NCBI GenBank assembly: GCA_001942415.1
Contig: MKJX01000204.1
Span: forward strand, 1-43,668
DNA from: Pseudonocardia sp. CNS-139
Lineage (GTDB): Bacteria > Actinomycetota > Actinomycetes > Mycobacteriales > Pseudonocardiaceae
Reading direction: 5' to 3'
Length of the DNA: 43,668 nucleotides
Position numbers and translations under genes: made by a program. Positions 29,338 through 37,670 of the stretch are shown piece by piece (the first letter of the stretch is position 1; every line of letters starts with the position of its first letter). The notes beneath the pieces are model-generated. The model was not told where the DNA came from. It saw nothing but the letters and a program-made list of their open reading frames with translations, and made no database searches.

Positions 29338-30482
29338 GGCCGCAGCCGGTTGTCGAACATGGTGAGCGCGGAGCCGATCGCCATGTGCATGTCGAGGTAC
29401 TTGTACGTGCCCAGCCGGCCGCCGAACAGCACGTTGGCGTTGGCCGTCTCCTTGCGGGCGAGGTCGCGGTAGCGCTGGAGGCGGCCGCGGTCCTCGGTGG
29501 TGTTGATCGGGTAGTACGGCTCGTCGCCGGACTCGGCGAACCGCGAGTACTCCCGCACGATCACGGTCTTGTCCGTCGGGTAGTCCCGCTCGGGGTGGAA
29601 GTGCCGGAACTCGTGGATGCGGGTGTAGGGCACGTCCGCGTCGTTGTAGTTCATCACCGCGGTGCCCTGGAAGTCGCCGGTGTCGTGGCGGACCTCCATC
29701 TCGAAGTCCAGCGTGCGCCAGCCCAGCTCGCCCTCCGAGAAGTCGAAGTAGCGGTCCAGCGGGCCGGTGTAGACCGTCGGCGTGCCGGCCGGGATCTCCT
29801 CGCGGACGTCGAAGTAGTCGACGTCGAGCCGGATCTCGATGTTCGGGTGGTCGGCCATCCGCCCCAGCCAGGCGGTGTAGCCGTCGACCGGGAGGCCCTC
29901 GAACGTGTCGTTGAAGTACCGGTTGTTGTACGTGTAGCGGACCGGCAGGCGCGTGATGATCGCCGGGTCGAGCTTCGTCGGGTCGGTCTGCCACTGCTTG
30001 GCGGTGTAACCCTTGACGAACGCCTCGTAGAGCGGGCGCCCGACCAGCGAGATCGCCTTCTCCTCGAGGTTCTTGGCGTCCTTCGTGTCGAACTCGGCGG
30101 CCTGCTCGGCGATCAGCGCCCGGGCCTCGTCCGGCGTGTGGGCCTTGCCGAAGAACTCGTTGATCAGGCCCAGGTTCATCGGGAACGAGTAGACCTGGCC
30201 GTCGTAGCGGGCGAAGACCCGGTGCTGGTAGCCGGTGAAGGCCGTGAAGCGGTTGACGTACTCCCAGACCCGCTCGTTCGACGTGTGGAACAGGTGCGCG
30301 CCGTACCGGTGGATCTCGATGCCGGTCTCCGGCTCGGGCTCGGAGTAGGCGTTGCCGCCGATGTGCGCGCGGCGCTCCAGCACCAGCACACGCTTGCCCA
30401 GCTCGGTCGCGGCCCGTTCGGCGACCGTGAGGCCGAAGAACCCGGAGCCGACAACAACGAGGTCGTATCCCGCGTAGGTCAC
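29289..30482 (-). CDS. glf: UDP-galactopyranose mutase
   Basis: 397 aa flavoenzyme converting UDP-galactopyranose to UDP-galactofuranose, the donor for GlfT2. The FAD-binding motif is DLVVVGSGFFGLTVAERAA (about residues 7-25), followed by LVLERRAHIGGNAYSEPEPE. EIHRYGAHLFHTSNERVW carries the conserved active-site His region. YDGQVYSFPMNLGLINEFFG, GYTAKQWQTDP and RFAESGDEPYYPINTTEDR are signature stretches, and LFGGRLGTYKYLDMHMAIGS is the C-terminal FAD motif. The frame is unbroken. GTG 30482 has TACCCT 7 bases upstream and no Shine-Dalgarno, so a leaderless mRNA is likely. It lies 37 bp downstream of ubiA. Confidence 0.97.
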   Translation of the reverse strand: MTYAGYDLVVVGSGFFGLTVAERAATELGKRVLVLERRAHIGGNAYSEPEPETGIEIHRYGAHLFHTSNERVWEYVNRFTAFTGYQHRVFARYDGQVYSFPMNLGLINEFFGKAHTPDEARALIAEQAAEFDTKDAKNLEEKAISLVGRPLYEAFVKGYTAKQWQTDPTKLDPAIITRLPVRYTYNNRYFNDTFEGLPVDGYTAWLGRMADHPNIEIRLDVDYFDVREEIPAGTPTVYTGPLDRYFDFSEGELGWRTLDFEMEVRHDTGDFQGTAVMNYNDADVPYTRIHEFRHFHPERDYPTDKTVIVREYSRFAESGDEPYYPINTTEDRGRLQRYRDLARKETANANVLFGGRLGTYKYLDMHMAIGSALTMFDNRLRPYFVEGRTLAGTEAED

Positions 30483-30489
30483 GCGCCCG

Positions 30490-30495
30490 AGGGTA
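30490..30495 (-). promoter_or_regulatory. -10 element TACCCT for leaderless glf
   Basis: Minus-strand TACCCT, then 7 bases, then GTG 30482, identical in layout to emb1. It lies in the 37-bp gap after ubiA, so glf can be expressed apart from the PAP2-ubiA operon. Confidence 0.6.
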
Positions 30496-30519
30496 GTGGT
30501 GTGACGCGGGCCTCAGACA

Positions 30520-31446
30520 TTAGGAGTAAACCGCCATCACCAGCGTGCCGACCCACAACAGGGCGAGGACCTGCAGCACGCGGTCGCCGAGCGCGATCTC
30601 CTCGGGCTCGCCGCCGTTGCCGGAGTCGACGTCCACCGAGTAGCGCAGCACCGCGATCACGAACGGCACGATAGAGATCACCGACCACAGCGTGTTGTGC
30701 TGCTCCATGCCGATGTCGAACGCCCACAGCGAGTACGTGGTGATCAGCACCGTGGCCGACAGCGCCCACACGAACCGCAGGTAGGAGGCCGAGTAGCTCT
30801 CCAGCGACTTGCGGATCTTCGCGCCGGTGCGCTCGGCCAGCATCATCTCGGCGTAGCGCTTGCCGGCCACCATGAACAGCGACCCGAAGCCGGCGACCAG
30901 CAGGAACCACTGGGAGAGCGGGATGTCGGTGGCTGCGCCGCCGGCGATGGCGCGCAGCAGGAAGCCGGACGCGACGATGCAGATGTCGAGCACGGGCTGG
31001 TGCTTGAGCCAGAAGCAGTAGGCGATCTGGACCGCGATGTAGACGGCCAGCACGATCACGAGGTTGACGCTGGCCAGGAAGCTCAGCGCCAGCGAGCCCA
31101 GCAGCAGCACGACGGCGACGGCCAGCGCCAGCCGCGGCGAGACGATCCCGGCGGCGATCGGGCGGTTGCGCTTCGTGGGATGCGCGCGGTCGGCCTCGAC
31201 GTCGTTGGCGTCGTTGACCAGGTAGATGCCGGACGCCGCGATGGAGAACGCCGCGAACGCGATCGCGAGGTTGATCGCGATGCCCTCGGTGAAGAGATCG
31301 CCACCGGCGAACGGCGCGGCCAGCACCAGGACGTTCTTCACCCACTGCCGCGGCCGCATCGTCTTGAGCACGCCACGCGCCACGCTCACGGGGGTGCGCG
31401 AGGGCGACTCGGCGGACTCCTGGGCCGGGATGTCGGTGCTGGTCAT
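30520..31446 (-). CDS. ubiA: Decaprenyl-phosphate phosphoribosyltransferase (DPPR synthase)
   Basis: 308 aa UbiA-superfamily membrane prenyltransferase, orthologous in type and context to Rv3806c. It joins PRPP to decaprenyl phosphate, the first step towards decaprenyl-phosphoarabinose used by the Emb proteins. The first Asp-rich motif is YLVNDANDVEADRAHPTKRN (about residues 77-96), the second is in LDICIVASGFLLRAIAGG, and MRPRQWVKNVLVLAAPFAGG is the family N-terminus. About nine TM segments are visible. ATG 31446 overlaps the PAP2 stop (ATGA), indicating coupling. The frame is unbroken. Confidence 0.95.
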   Translation of the reverse strand: MTSTDIPAQESAESPSRTPVSVARGVLKTMRPRQWVKNVLVLAAPFAGGDLFTEGIAINLAIAFAAFSIAASGIYLVNDANDVEADRAHPTKRNRPIAAGIVSPRLALAVAVVLLLGSLALSFLASVNLVIVLAVYIAVQIAYCFWLKHQPVLDICIVASGFLLRAIAGGAATDIPLSQWFLLVAGFGSLFMVAGKRYAEMMLAERTGAKIRKSLESYSASYLRFVWALSATVLITTYSLWAFDIGMEQHNTLWSVISIVPFVIAVLRYSVDVDSGNGGEPEEIALGDRVLQVLALLWVGTLVMAVYS

Positions 31447-32029
31447 CGGTTCCCCTTCCGAAAGAGGCGGCGGGCGACGACGGCCACCGTGGCACCGAGC
31501 ACGGAGCCTGCGACCACGTCGGTCGGGTAGTGCACGCCCAGCACCATCCGTGAGAGTGCCATCGGCAGCACCAGTGCGGCCACCAGGGGCTTGCGCAACA
31601 GCGCGCCGAACACGACGGCGGCGGCGGTCGTCGACGTCGCGTGCGCGGACGGGAAGCTCAGCCGGCTGGGCGTGCCGACGAGCACCTGCACCCGGTCGTG
31701 GTCCGGCCGCGGCCGGCGCACCACGCGCTTCACGCCGACCGAGGCCCCGTGCGCGACCGCGACGGCCGCGGTGGCGACGACCCAGTCGCGGCGTCGGCGC
31801 CGGTCCACCAGCGCGCCGAGCGCGCCGAACACGAGCCAGCCCGCGGCGTGCTCGCCGAACAGCGACATCCCGCGGGCCACACTGACGACCTGGGGGGTGC
31901 CGATCGCGCCCTGCACGGCCTCCAGGACACGCACCTCGACGGGTGCGGCTGGGACCTCCACGGGATCGGCCGGGCGGGCCGGTCCGTCGGACGGGACGGG
32001 GCGGCGGGGCGGTCGAGGAGCTCGGCCAC
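31443..32029 (-). CDS. PAP2-family membrane phosphatase (Rv3807c-like)
   Basis: Phosphatase thought to remove the 5-phosphate from decaprenyl-phosphoryl-5-phosphoribose made by UbiA. The three PAP2 motifs are present: KRVVRRPRP, PSAHATS (PSAH in place of PSGH) and SRMVLGVHYPTDVVAG. GTG 31961 opens the uninterrupted part. However, GTG 32029 lies 8 bases after a GGAGG in another frame and encodes MAELLDRPAAPSRPTDRPAR. One missing base near 31965-31980 would join them into about 195 aa. I favour the longer form. TAGCAT at 32127-32132 may be the -10. It is followed by ubiA with overlapping stop and start. Confidence 0.85.
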
Positions 32030-32198
32030 GAGCGGAGCCTCCAGAGAGACAGGCCGCAGTGCCAGCTGCGAGCCATCCCGGCCGCAGGGCCCGCAGCCGT
32101 ACGGTGCGTTGCGCTGTCGGCCGTTGATGCTACGCCCGGTCACCCCGCGTAGTCGGGCGTGGTCACCTCGGCGGCACGACACCCACCGAACGGGTGAC

Positions 32199-33005
32199 TC
32201 AGAACCACCGTTCGAGCACCAGCGCGAGGCCGTCGTCGGCGTTGCTCGCCGTGACCTCGTCGGCGACCGCGAGCAGCGCCGGATGCGCGTTGCCCATCGC
32301 GACGCCGTGCCCGGCCCAGACGAGCATCTCCAGGTCGTTGGGCATGTCGCCGAACGCGACCACGTCCGCCGCGGCCACGCCGTGCCGCTCCGCGACCCCG
32401 GCCAGGCCGGTCGCCTTGGTCACGCCGGGTGGCGAGAGCTCCAGCAGGCCCTTCCGCGTGGAGTAGGTGAGGTCGGCCGCCGCCCCGACCACAGGACCGA
32501 GCACGGCGGCCATCTCGTCGCTCGTCATGTCCGGGTTGCGCACGAGCAGCTTGACGGCCGGCGCGGCGAGCACCTCGGCCCGGTCGGCGACCGCACCCAC
32601 GCCCGGCGCCCACGCGTGCCGGTAGCCCTCCTCGGCGACGAACGGCAGCGGGTCGGCCGCGCCGGCCGGCACCCGCTCGACCGCCAGCCGGGAGCCCGGC
32701 AATGCGTCGTCGACCAGGCCGGCCAGCTCGTCGAGCGCGGACGGCCCCAGCGAGCACGACCACACCACCCGGTCCGCGGCCGCGTCGTAGAGCACGCCAC
32801 CGTTGGCGCAGACCACCAGCCCGACCCCGCCGACCTGCTCCGCGACCGGCGGGATCCACCGCGGCGGACGGCCCGTGACCAACACGAACCCGACCTCGGC
32901 CGCGGCGAGGCGGCCGATCACCGCCGCGGCCCGCTGCGACACCCGGTCGTCCGGGGCGAGCAGCGTGCCGTCGACGTCGGTGGCCACGAGCCGGGGAGCC
33001 TGCAC
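32199..33005 (-). CDS. HAD-superfamily Cof-type phosphatase (Rv3813c-like)
   Basis: 268 aa, unbroken. HAD motif I is LVATDVDGTLLAPDD (nucleophile Asp about residue 10), motif II is VLVTGRPPRW, motif III is the Lys in SPPGVTKATGLAGVAERHG, and motif IV is VVAFGDMPNDLEML. A C2-type cap of about 110 residues sits between motifs II and III. Such enzymes dephosphorylate small phosphorylated metabolites; the specific substrate is unknown. GTG 33005 has TAACCT 6 bases upstream and no Shine-Dalgarno, so it is probably leaderless. It is upstream of PAP2 on the same strand, with 169 bp between. Confidence 0.93.
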   Translation of the reverse strand: MQAPRLVATDVDGTLLAPDDRVSQRAAAVIGRLAAAEVGFVLVTGRPPRWIPPVAEQVGGVGLVVCANGGVLYDAAADRVVWSCSLGPSALDELAGLVDDALPGSRLAVERVPAGAADPLPFVAEEGYRHAWAPGVGAVADRAEVLAAPAVKLLVRNPDMTSDEMAAVLGPVVGAAADLTYSTRKGLLELSPPGVTKATGLAGVAERHGVAAADVVAFGDMPNDLEMLVWAGHGVAMGNAHPALLAVADEVTASNADDGLALVLERWF

Positions 33006-33011
33006 CCGTCC

Positions 33012-33017
33012 AGGTTA
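33012..33017 (-). promoter_or_regulatory. -10 element TAACCT for the HAD phosphatase
   Basis: Minus-strand TAACCT is followed by 6 bases and GTG 33005, the leaderless arrangement seen elsewhere in this window. Confidence 0.5.
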
Positions 33018-33313
33018 CGGGCGCGCGGGCGGTCCGACGCCAGGTCCGCGCGCGGGCCGTCCCGCTCGCCGCCGCGCACGGTCGGCCGGGCACGGCGTGT
33101 TCGTCGCCACAGCCGGCGACACGGGGAGACGGGGAGACGCACACCGCCGACATCGCCCCCCGCGCACACCCCCCGCCCTCCCAAGGGGGGCGACCCCGGC
33201 TCCAGCCTATCGGCGGGTGGGGTGGGAGTGGGGTGGGCGGCGAAAGCTGTGGACAACCGCGCGCGATGTGGACAACTCCGTGCGTAGCGGCGCCGAGTTC
33301 GCCGGACGGGGCG
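33018..33313. other. Intergenic region with two DnaA-box-like sites and a G-quadruplex motif
   Basis: No gene is seen. Two copies of TGTGGACAA (reverse of TTGTCCACA, the preferred actinobacterial DnaA box) lie at 33248-33256 and 33267-33275. Five G-runs at 33215-33237 form a G-quadruplex motif on the plus strand. CGCCCTCC-CAA-GGGGGGCG around 33172-33192 can form a hairpin that could end the upstream minus-strand transcript. Confidence 0.6.
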
Positions 33314-33781
33314 CTAGCCGGCCAGCTCCGCGCGCAGCCGGTCGATGCCGCCGCGGATCATCCGGCCGTACCCGTCGTCCGCGAGCGCCGGGACGGCGGC
33401 CTCCGCCGCGGCGAGGTGGCGCAGCGCCGCGTCCCGGTCGCCGAGCTTCGTGTGGTCGGCGGCCAGGTTGAGGTGCAGCGACGGGAGGAACCCGCGCACC
33501 GACAGCGCCGCGTGGTGCTCCTGCGCGCGGCCGTCGGTGAGCCGCTCGGCGGCCCGCAGCGCACGCAGGTCCCACTCCAGCTCGGCACGCGGGTCGTCCT
33601 GCACGTCGGCCATGTAGTGCGCGAGCGTCACGACGTGCAGCGGGTCGCCGTCCTCGCCCACCTCGGCCCAGACCTCGGCGAACGCGGCCGCCGCGGCGTC
33701 CCGCTCGCCCGCGGTGGCCATCTCCTGCGCCGCGAGGAGCCGGGTCATCACGGGGTCCGGCGTGTCCTCGGGGGCGCTCAC
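33314..33781 (-). CDS. Tetratricopeptide-like protein
   Basis: 155 aa helical-repeat protein of a family frequent in actinobacteria. Landmarks are MTRLLAAQEMATAGERDAAA, HYMADVQDDPRAELEWDLRA, SVRGFLPSLHLNLAADHTKL and a C-terminal GDRDAALRHLAAAEAAVPAL. It is probably a protein-interaction scaffold; no enzymatic residues are evident. GTG 33781 overlaps the stop of the MerR/clamp gene (GTGA), so the two proteins are made together and may act together. Confidence 0.8.
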   Translation of the reverse strand: MSAPEDTPDPVMTRLLAAQEMATAGERDAAAAAFAEVWAEVGEDGDPLHVVTLAHYMADVQDDPRAELEWDLRALRAAERLTDGRAQEHHAALSVRGFLPSLHLNLAADHTKLGDRDAALRHLAAAEAAVPALADDGYGRMIRGGIDRLRAELAG

Positions 33782-34777
33782 CGGCGCACCGGCATCAGCA
33801 GCGACAGCACCCGAGGCGACCGGATCACCAGCGGGCCCAGCGGCCCGTCGAGCGCGAGCTGGAGCTGCGCGGGGCCGGCGGCGTCCAGCGCCTCCAACAG
33901 GAACTCCCGGTTCACCGCCACCCCGTCGCCGTCCCCGACCGCGACGCCGTCCGGGCCCGGCACGAGCACGGCGACGTCGAACTCGCGCCGTCGTCGCGGC
34001 GCATGGGGTGCGTCGGGGCGGCCGCGAGCGCGGCGCGGAACCCGGCGTCCACCGGCACGGCGCCCGGCGCGTCGGGCAGCAGCCTCCGGTAGTCCGGGAA
34101 GGCATCGGGGACGAGCGGGCCCGCCAGCTCCTCGGCGCCGGCCCGGACCACGATCCGCCCGCCGTCGAGCGTGACCTCGACGGCGTCCGCGACCGGGATA
34201 CGAGCGGCGAACACGGCGGGCACCACCACGCCGACCGGACGGCCGGAGAACGCCCGGACCGGCACGGTGGCGAGCGCGAGCCGGTAGCGGTCGGTCGTGA
34301 CGACCGTCAGCGCGTCGGGCGTGACGTCCAGCAGCACGCCGGCCAGCACGGGCAGCACGGGATCGCGCCGACGGCGAACCGGACGGCGCCGAGCGCGTCG
34401 GCCAGCTCGCCACCGCGCACGGTGAAGGTGGTGGGCACGGGTTCCTCCTCGATCAGGGACCGGACGGAGGAGAGCTCGCGACGGGCGTCGGCCAGCCCGC
34501 GTTCGAGCCGGCGCAGGTGCTCGTCCAGCAGCTCCTGGACGGCGAGCGGGTCGGCCCGGCGGGCCAGCACCTCGCGGACGCCGGCGAGCGGCATCCGCAC
34601 CCGCCGCAGCGCCGCGACCAGCCGCGCCGCCCGCACCTGCTCGGGCGCGTAGTGGCGGTAGCCGCTGCGGCCGTCGACGTGGGCCGGCACGAGCACGCCG
34701 GCCCCGTCGTAGAACCGCAGCGCGCTGACGCTCAGCCCGCTCGCCCGGGCCATCCGCCCGATCGTCAAGCTCTCCAC
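33778..34777 (-). CDS. MerR-family regulator fused to a DNA-polymerase-III-beta (sliding clamp)-like domain
   Basis: About 333 aa. The N-terminal MerR winged helix (LTIGRMARASGLSVSALRFY, GRSGYRHYAPEQVRAARLV) and a dimerising coiled coil (LLDEHLRRLERGLADARREL) span residues 1-105. The rest resembles two clamp subdomains: TTFTVRGGELADALGAVRFA, LPVLAGVLLDVTPDALTVVT, TDRYRLALATVPVRAFSG (the TDRYRLA signature of DnaN) and NREFLLEALDAAGPAQLQLA, ending RVLSLLMPVRR. Two single-base losses, near 34355 and 33985, interrupt the frame. The effector is unknown; clamp-like domains bind short peptides or DNA. GTG 34777 sits at the predicted transcription start. Confidence 0.82.
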
Positions 34778-34784
34778 GTCAGGA

Positions 34785-34815
34785 ACGCTCGTGCCTCGAC
34801 ATGGTCGAGAGTCAA
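34785..34815 (-). promoter_or_regulatory. MerR-type promoter: 19-base spacer with central dyad, leaderless start
   Basis: On the minus strand, TTGACT (34810-34815) and GAGCGT (34785-34790) are separated by 19 bases. The palindrome CTCGAC-CAT-GTCGAG fills the spacer (34795-34809). An overlong spacer with a central dyad is the hallmark of MerR-regulated promoters. The -10 lies 7 bases before GTG 34777, so the gene is probably autoregulated and leaderless. Confidence 0.7.
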
Positions 34816-34837
34816 CACGGCGCGGGGCGGGTGCCGC

Positions 34838-35173
34838 TCACACCCGGACGACCGCGAGGCCGCCGACCCCCTCCACCGGCCCGAAGTCGTCGTCCTGGTT
34901 GACGACCGGCAGACCCCGGGACGCCGCGACCACCGCGATCCAGAGGTCGTCGACGTTCAACGACGGCCGCAGCATGTCTCACCGGATCGGGCCCAGGTCG
35001 TCCGTGGTCTCCTCGCCGAGCCGGGCCAGATCGGCGCGCAGGCCCGGGTCGGCCTGCGCGAGCCGGAGCCGCGACACGAGATCGGCACGCCGGATCCAGG
35101 ACCGCCGTGACCGTTCGATCGGCACGGTCACTGCCACGCCGTCGCCCGGTGTCGCGATCTGCGGACCGGTCAC
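34838..35173 (-). pseudogene. Remnant of a PIN-domain (VapC-like) protein
   Basis: The C-terminal part reads LNVDDLWIAVVAASRGLPVV, NQDDDFGPVEGVGG, LAVVRV, matching the end of PIN-domain RNases, including the acidic residues of DDLW and QDDDF. The N-terminal strand with the first catalytic Asp is absent. An in-frame TGA (34979-34981) separates the C-terminal part from an upstream segment (RADLVSRLRLAQADPGLRAD). GTG 35173 overlaps the DUF350 stop. No antitoxin gene is adjacent. Unlike the one-base breaks elsewhere, an in-frame stop plus a missing N-terminus suggests real decay, though an assembly error is possible. Confidence 0.55.
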
Positions 35174-35621
35174 AGGATCGAGACCGCCACCACCAGGCCC
35201 AGCGCGACGTGCGCGGCGGACACCACGAACGCTGCGGGCGCAGGGTCTCGGCGGCCAGCACCGCGCCGATGTCGATGCCGGTGACCCACTCCAGCAGCCG
35301 CACGCCCCCGACCTGGACGATGATCCCGACGATGCCGAAGACCACCGACGCGAGCAGGCCCTCCAGCAGCGCGCCGGACGAGGCGTAGATCGCCGTGACC
35401 ACGATGAACGCCATGCTCACCATGCCGGCACCGGTGACCACCACCGCGTTCGGGAGGCCGCTGCGGACCATCCGGTTGAGCTTGCCGGGTGTGGTCAGGT
35501 CGACGGCGTAGAAGCCGAGCAGCATGAGGAGCACGCCGAGCACGGCGTACAGCAGGATGGCGCCGATCCCGCGGCCGAGCACCGAGACGAACCCCGGGTC
35601 GATCTGGGCGAGCGTCGTCAC
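35170..35621 (-). CDS. DUF350 family membrane protein (YjfL-like)
   Basis: About 150 aa with four TM segments: AILLYAVLGVLLMLLGFYAV, PNAVVVTGAGMVSMAFIVVT, LEGLLASVVFGIVGIIVQVG and VVSAAHVALGLVVAVSIL. The motif DLTTPGKLN after TM1 is typical of DUF350. One base is missing near 35235-35245 (ETLRP continued by AAFVVSAAHVA). GGAGG 5 bases before GTG 35621 fixes the start. In E. coli, yjfL (DUF350) lies with yjfC (GSP-synthase-like) and yjfM (DUF1190); the same three types are together here. Function unknown, possibly a channel or membrane partner of the ligase. Confidence 0.85.
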
Positions 35622-35650
35622 GAAATCCTCCAGTGGGGAGCGTCAGGCGT

Positions 35651-36812
35651 TCAGTTCTTGATGCGGTGCGGGACGAACGCGGCGCCGTTGTCGGTGACCA
35701 GGCCCACGGTCTCGCGGATGCCGAGGCCGGCGGCCGTGTCGCCGACGACCCACGCGCCGAGCGCCGGACGGTAGCCGTCGAACTCGGGCAGCGGGTCGAA
35801 GAGCTGGTAGACGTACCCCTCCTCGCCGTACACCCCGCCCGTCTGGTGCTCCATGCCCGCGGCGACGATCGAGATGTTCGCGCCCTCGCGGCCCAGCCGC
35901 GGCTTGCGGACGTACTCGGTGAGCAGCCCGGGCTGGTCGAGGTAGGCGGGCAGCAGGTTGGGGTGGCCGGGGTACATCTCCCACAGCACGGCGAGCAGGG
36001 CCTTGTTGGAGAGCACGGCCTTCCAGAGCGGCTCGATCCACAGCGTCTCGGGGAGGTGCGGGCGACGCTCTTGCCGAACTGGTCGGCGAGCACCCACTCC
36101 CAGGGGTAGAGCTTGAAGACGGCCGACATCGGCGCCTCTTCGAGGTCGACGAACCGGTCGAGCGCCGCGTCCCAGCCGATGTCCTCGATCGCGAGGCCGA
36201 CGGTGTCGAGGCCGGCCTCGGCGGCCGTCTCCTGCAGGTAGCCGACGGTGACGTGGTCCTCGCCGCTGGACTCCGCGCCGGACCACGTGAAGTGCACCTC
36301 GTCGCCGGGCATCCGGGCGCGGATCTCGCCCCAGCGCTCGACGAGCTTCTCGTGCAGCGAGTTCCACTGGTCGTCGTCGGGGTGGGTGTCCTTGAGCCAG
36401 TACCACTGCAGGAGCGAGGCCTCCAGCAGCGTGGTCGGGGTGTCGGCGTTGTACTCCAGCAGCTTCGCCGGGCCGCCGCCGTCGTAGCGCAGGTCGAACC
36501 GGCCGTAGACGTGCGGGTCGCTGCGCCGCCACGACGCGCCGACCGCCTCCCACGCCCACTCGGGGATCGCGAAGTCGCGGTAGCGCTCGGTGGTCACCAC
36601 GTGGTCGACGGCCTCCAGGCACATCGAGTGGATGACCTCGACGTCCGCCTCCAGCGAGAGGATCTCGTCCATCGGGAAGACGTAGTGCACCGACTCGTCC
36701 CAGTACGGCCGCGGCGCCCCGCCGGCCCCTCACCGGGGGTGTTGAAGACCATCCCCTGCTCGCGGACGATCCGCGCCCAGTCCGGCCGGGGGTCGCCGGT
36801 GTGTCGTTCCAT
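35651..36812 (-). CDS. Glutathionylspermidine-synthase-like ATP-grasp ligase (YgiC/YjfC type)
   Basis: About 386 aa amide-bond-forming ATP-grasp enzyme. It carries family stretches RFDLRYDGGGPAKLLEYNAD and TPTTLLEASLLQWYWLKD, then SVFKLYPWEW-like VFKLYPWEWVLADQFG, LWIEPLWKAVLSNKALLAVL, KPRLGREGANISIV and the C-terminal LGAWVVGDTAAGLGIRET. The standalone ligase lacks the amidase domain of bifunctional Gsp synthase. Breaks near 36715-36740 and 36058-36070 are repaired by one base each. ATG 36812 (MERHTGDPRPDWARIVREQG) matches the family N-terminus. Neither glutathione nor spermidine need be the substrate. It lies 13 bases after the DUF1190-like gene, which may encode its target. Confidence 0.9.
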
Positions 36813-36825
36813 CTGGCCGTTCCGT

Positions 36826-37487
36826 CTAGGAGCCGCTGCTGGAGCCGCTGCCGCCCGACACGCCGAGCCCGCCGCGCGACACCGAGCCGCTGCCGGACGA
36901 CGCGACCGACCGACCGGAGGACGTCACGACGCGGGTGCCTTCGCGCGGCACGGTGGCCGTGCCGCCCGCGACCGGCTGCCCGATGCCGCCCGAGCCGCCG
37001 TAGTTGTAGCGGTACTGCCGGCCGCCGCCCCCGATGAAGATCGGGTAGAAGCCGCCGCCCCCTCCGTAGTAGTAGGAGCCGCTGGAGCTGGCCGGCGTGA
37101 CGCAGTTGGCGTCGTCGACCACCACGTTGGTCTCCTCGTCGACGCACTGCGCGACGACCTCTTCCTCCGGCTGCGCCACCGCGTAGCGACGGCGATCAGC
37201 GCGACGACCCCGACGGTGACGCCCGCGCCGATGAGGATGCGCCGGCGGCGGGTGCGGGAGCGCTGCTGCTCGGCCTCCTCGGCCCGGGCCCGTTCCTCGG
37301 CGCGACGAGCGGCCTGCTCGCGGGCCCGGCGCTCGGCGAGCGTGGGCTCGCGGGGACGGGTGGTCTCGTCCTGGAAACGCATGCGACCCTGGGGCGCGTC
37401 GGCCGGCGGGGGACCGGGCGGAGGCGCAGGCGGGGGCGGCCGTTCACCGTCCGGTGGCTGCGGCCCTCGCTGCTGCTCGTCCGCCAC
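36826..37487 (-). CDS. Membrane protein with Gly/Tyr-rich domain and RGGLG tail (DUF1190/YgiB-like)
   Basis: About 220 aa. A proline- and charge-rich cytoplasmic N-terminus with a coiled-coil-like stretch (ERRAREQAARRAEERARAEE) precedes one TM (ILIGAGVTVGVVALIAVA, about residues 85-103). The outer part has two Cys (AQCVDEETNVVVDDANCV), a YYYGGGGGFYPIFIGGGG stretch and a Ser/Gly tail with VSRGGLGVSGGSGSSSG. The Cys-pair, aromatic/Gly-rich and RGG(F/L)G-tail layout recalls E. coli YgiB/YjfM, which also accompany a GSP-synthase-like ligase. One base is missing near 37180-37190. GTG 37487 start. The similarity is judged by eye. Confidence 0.7.
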
Positions 37488-37670
37488 TTCGCCCCCTCGC
37501 TACGCCCCTCGCTGCGCCGATCGGCCCGTTCACCGCGTCCGCGGGACCGGCCTCGGTGCCGAACCGTACCTGCACGCCGTCCACCGGCAAACGTTGACGC
37601 TCGCAGCACTCCGGCGACCGGTGGTCGCGCGATCACGCTCGGACCTCTGGACCGGACGGCGGGTAACGGC

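Noticed and set aside
33006..33313. Possible serine tRNA or replication origin near the HAD gene
   Set aside because: No cloverleaf, anticodon arm or TTC-loop motif was found, and two DnaA-like boxes without origin genes are too few for oriC.
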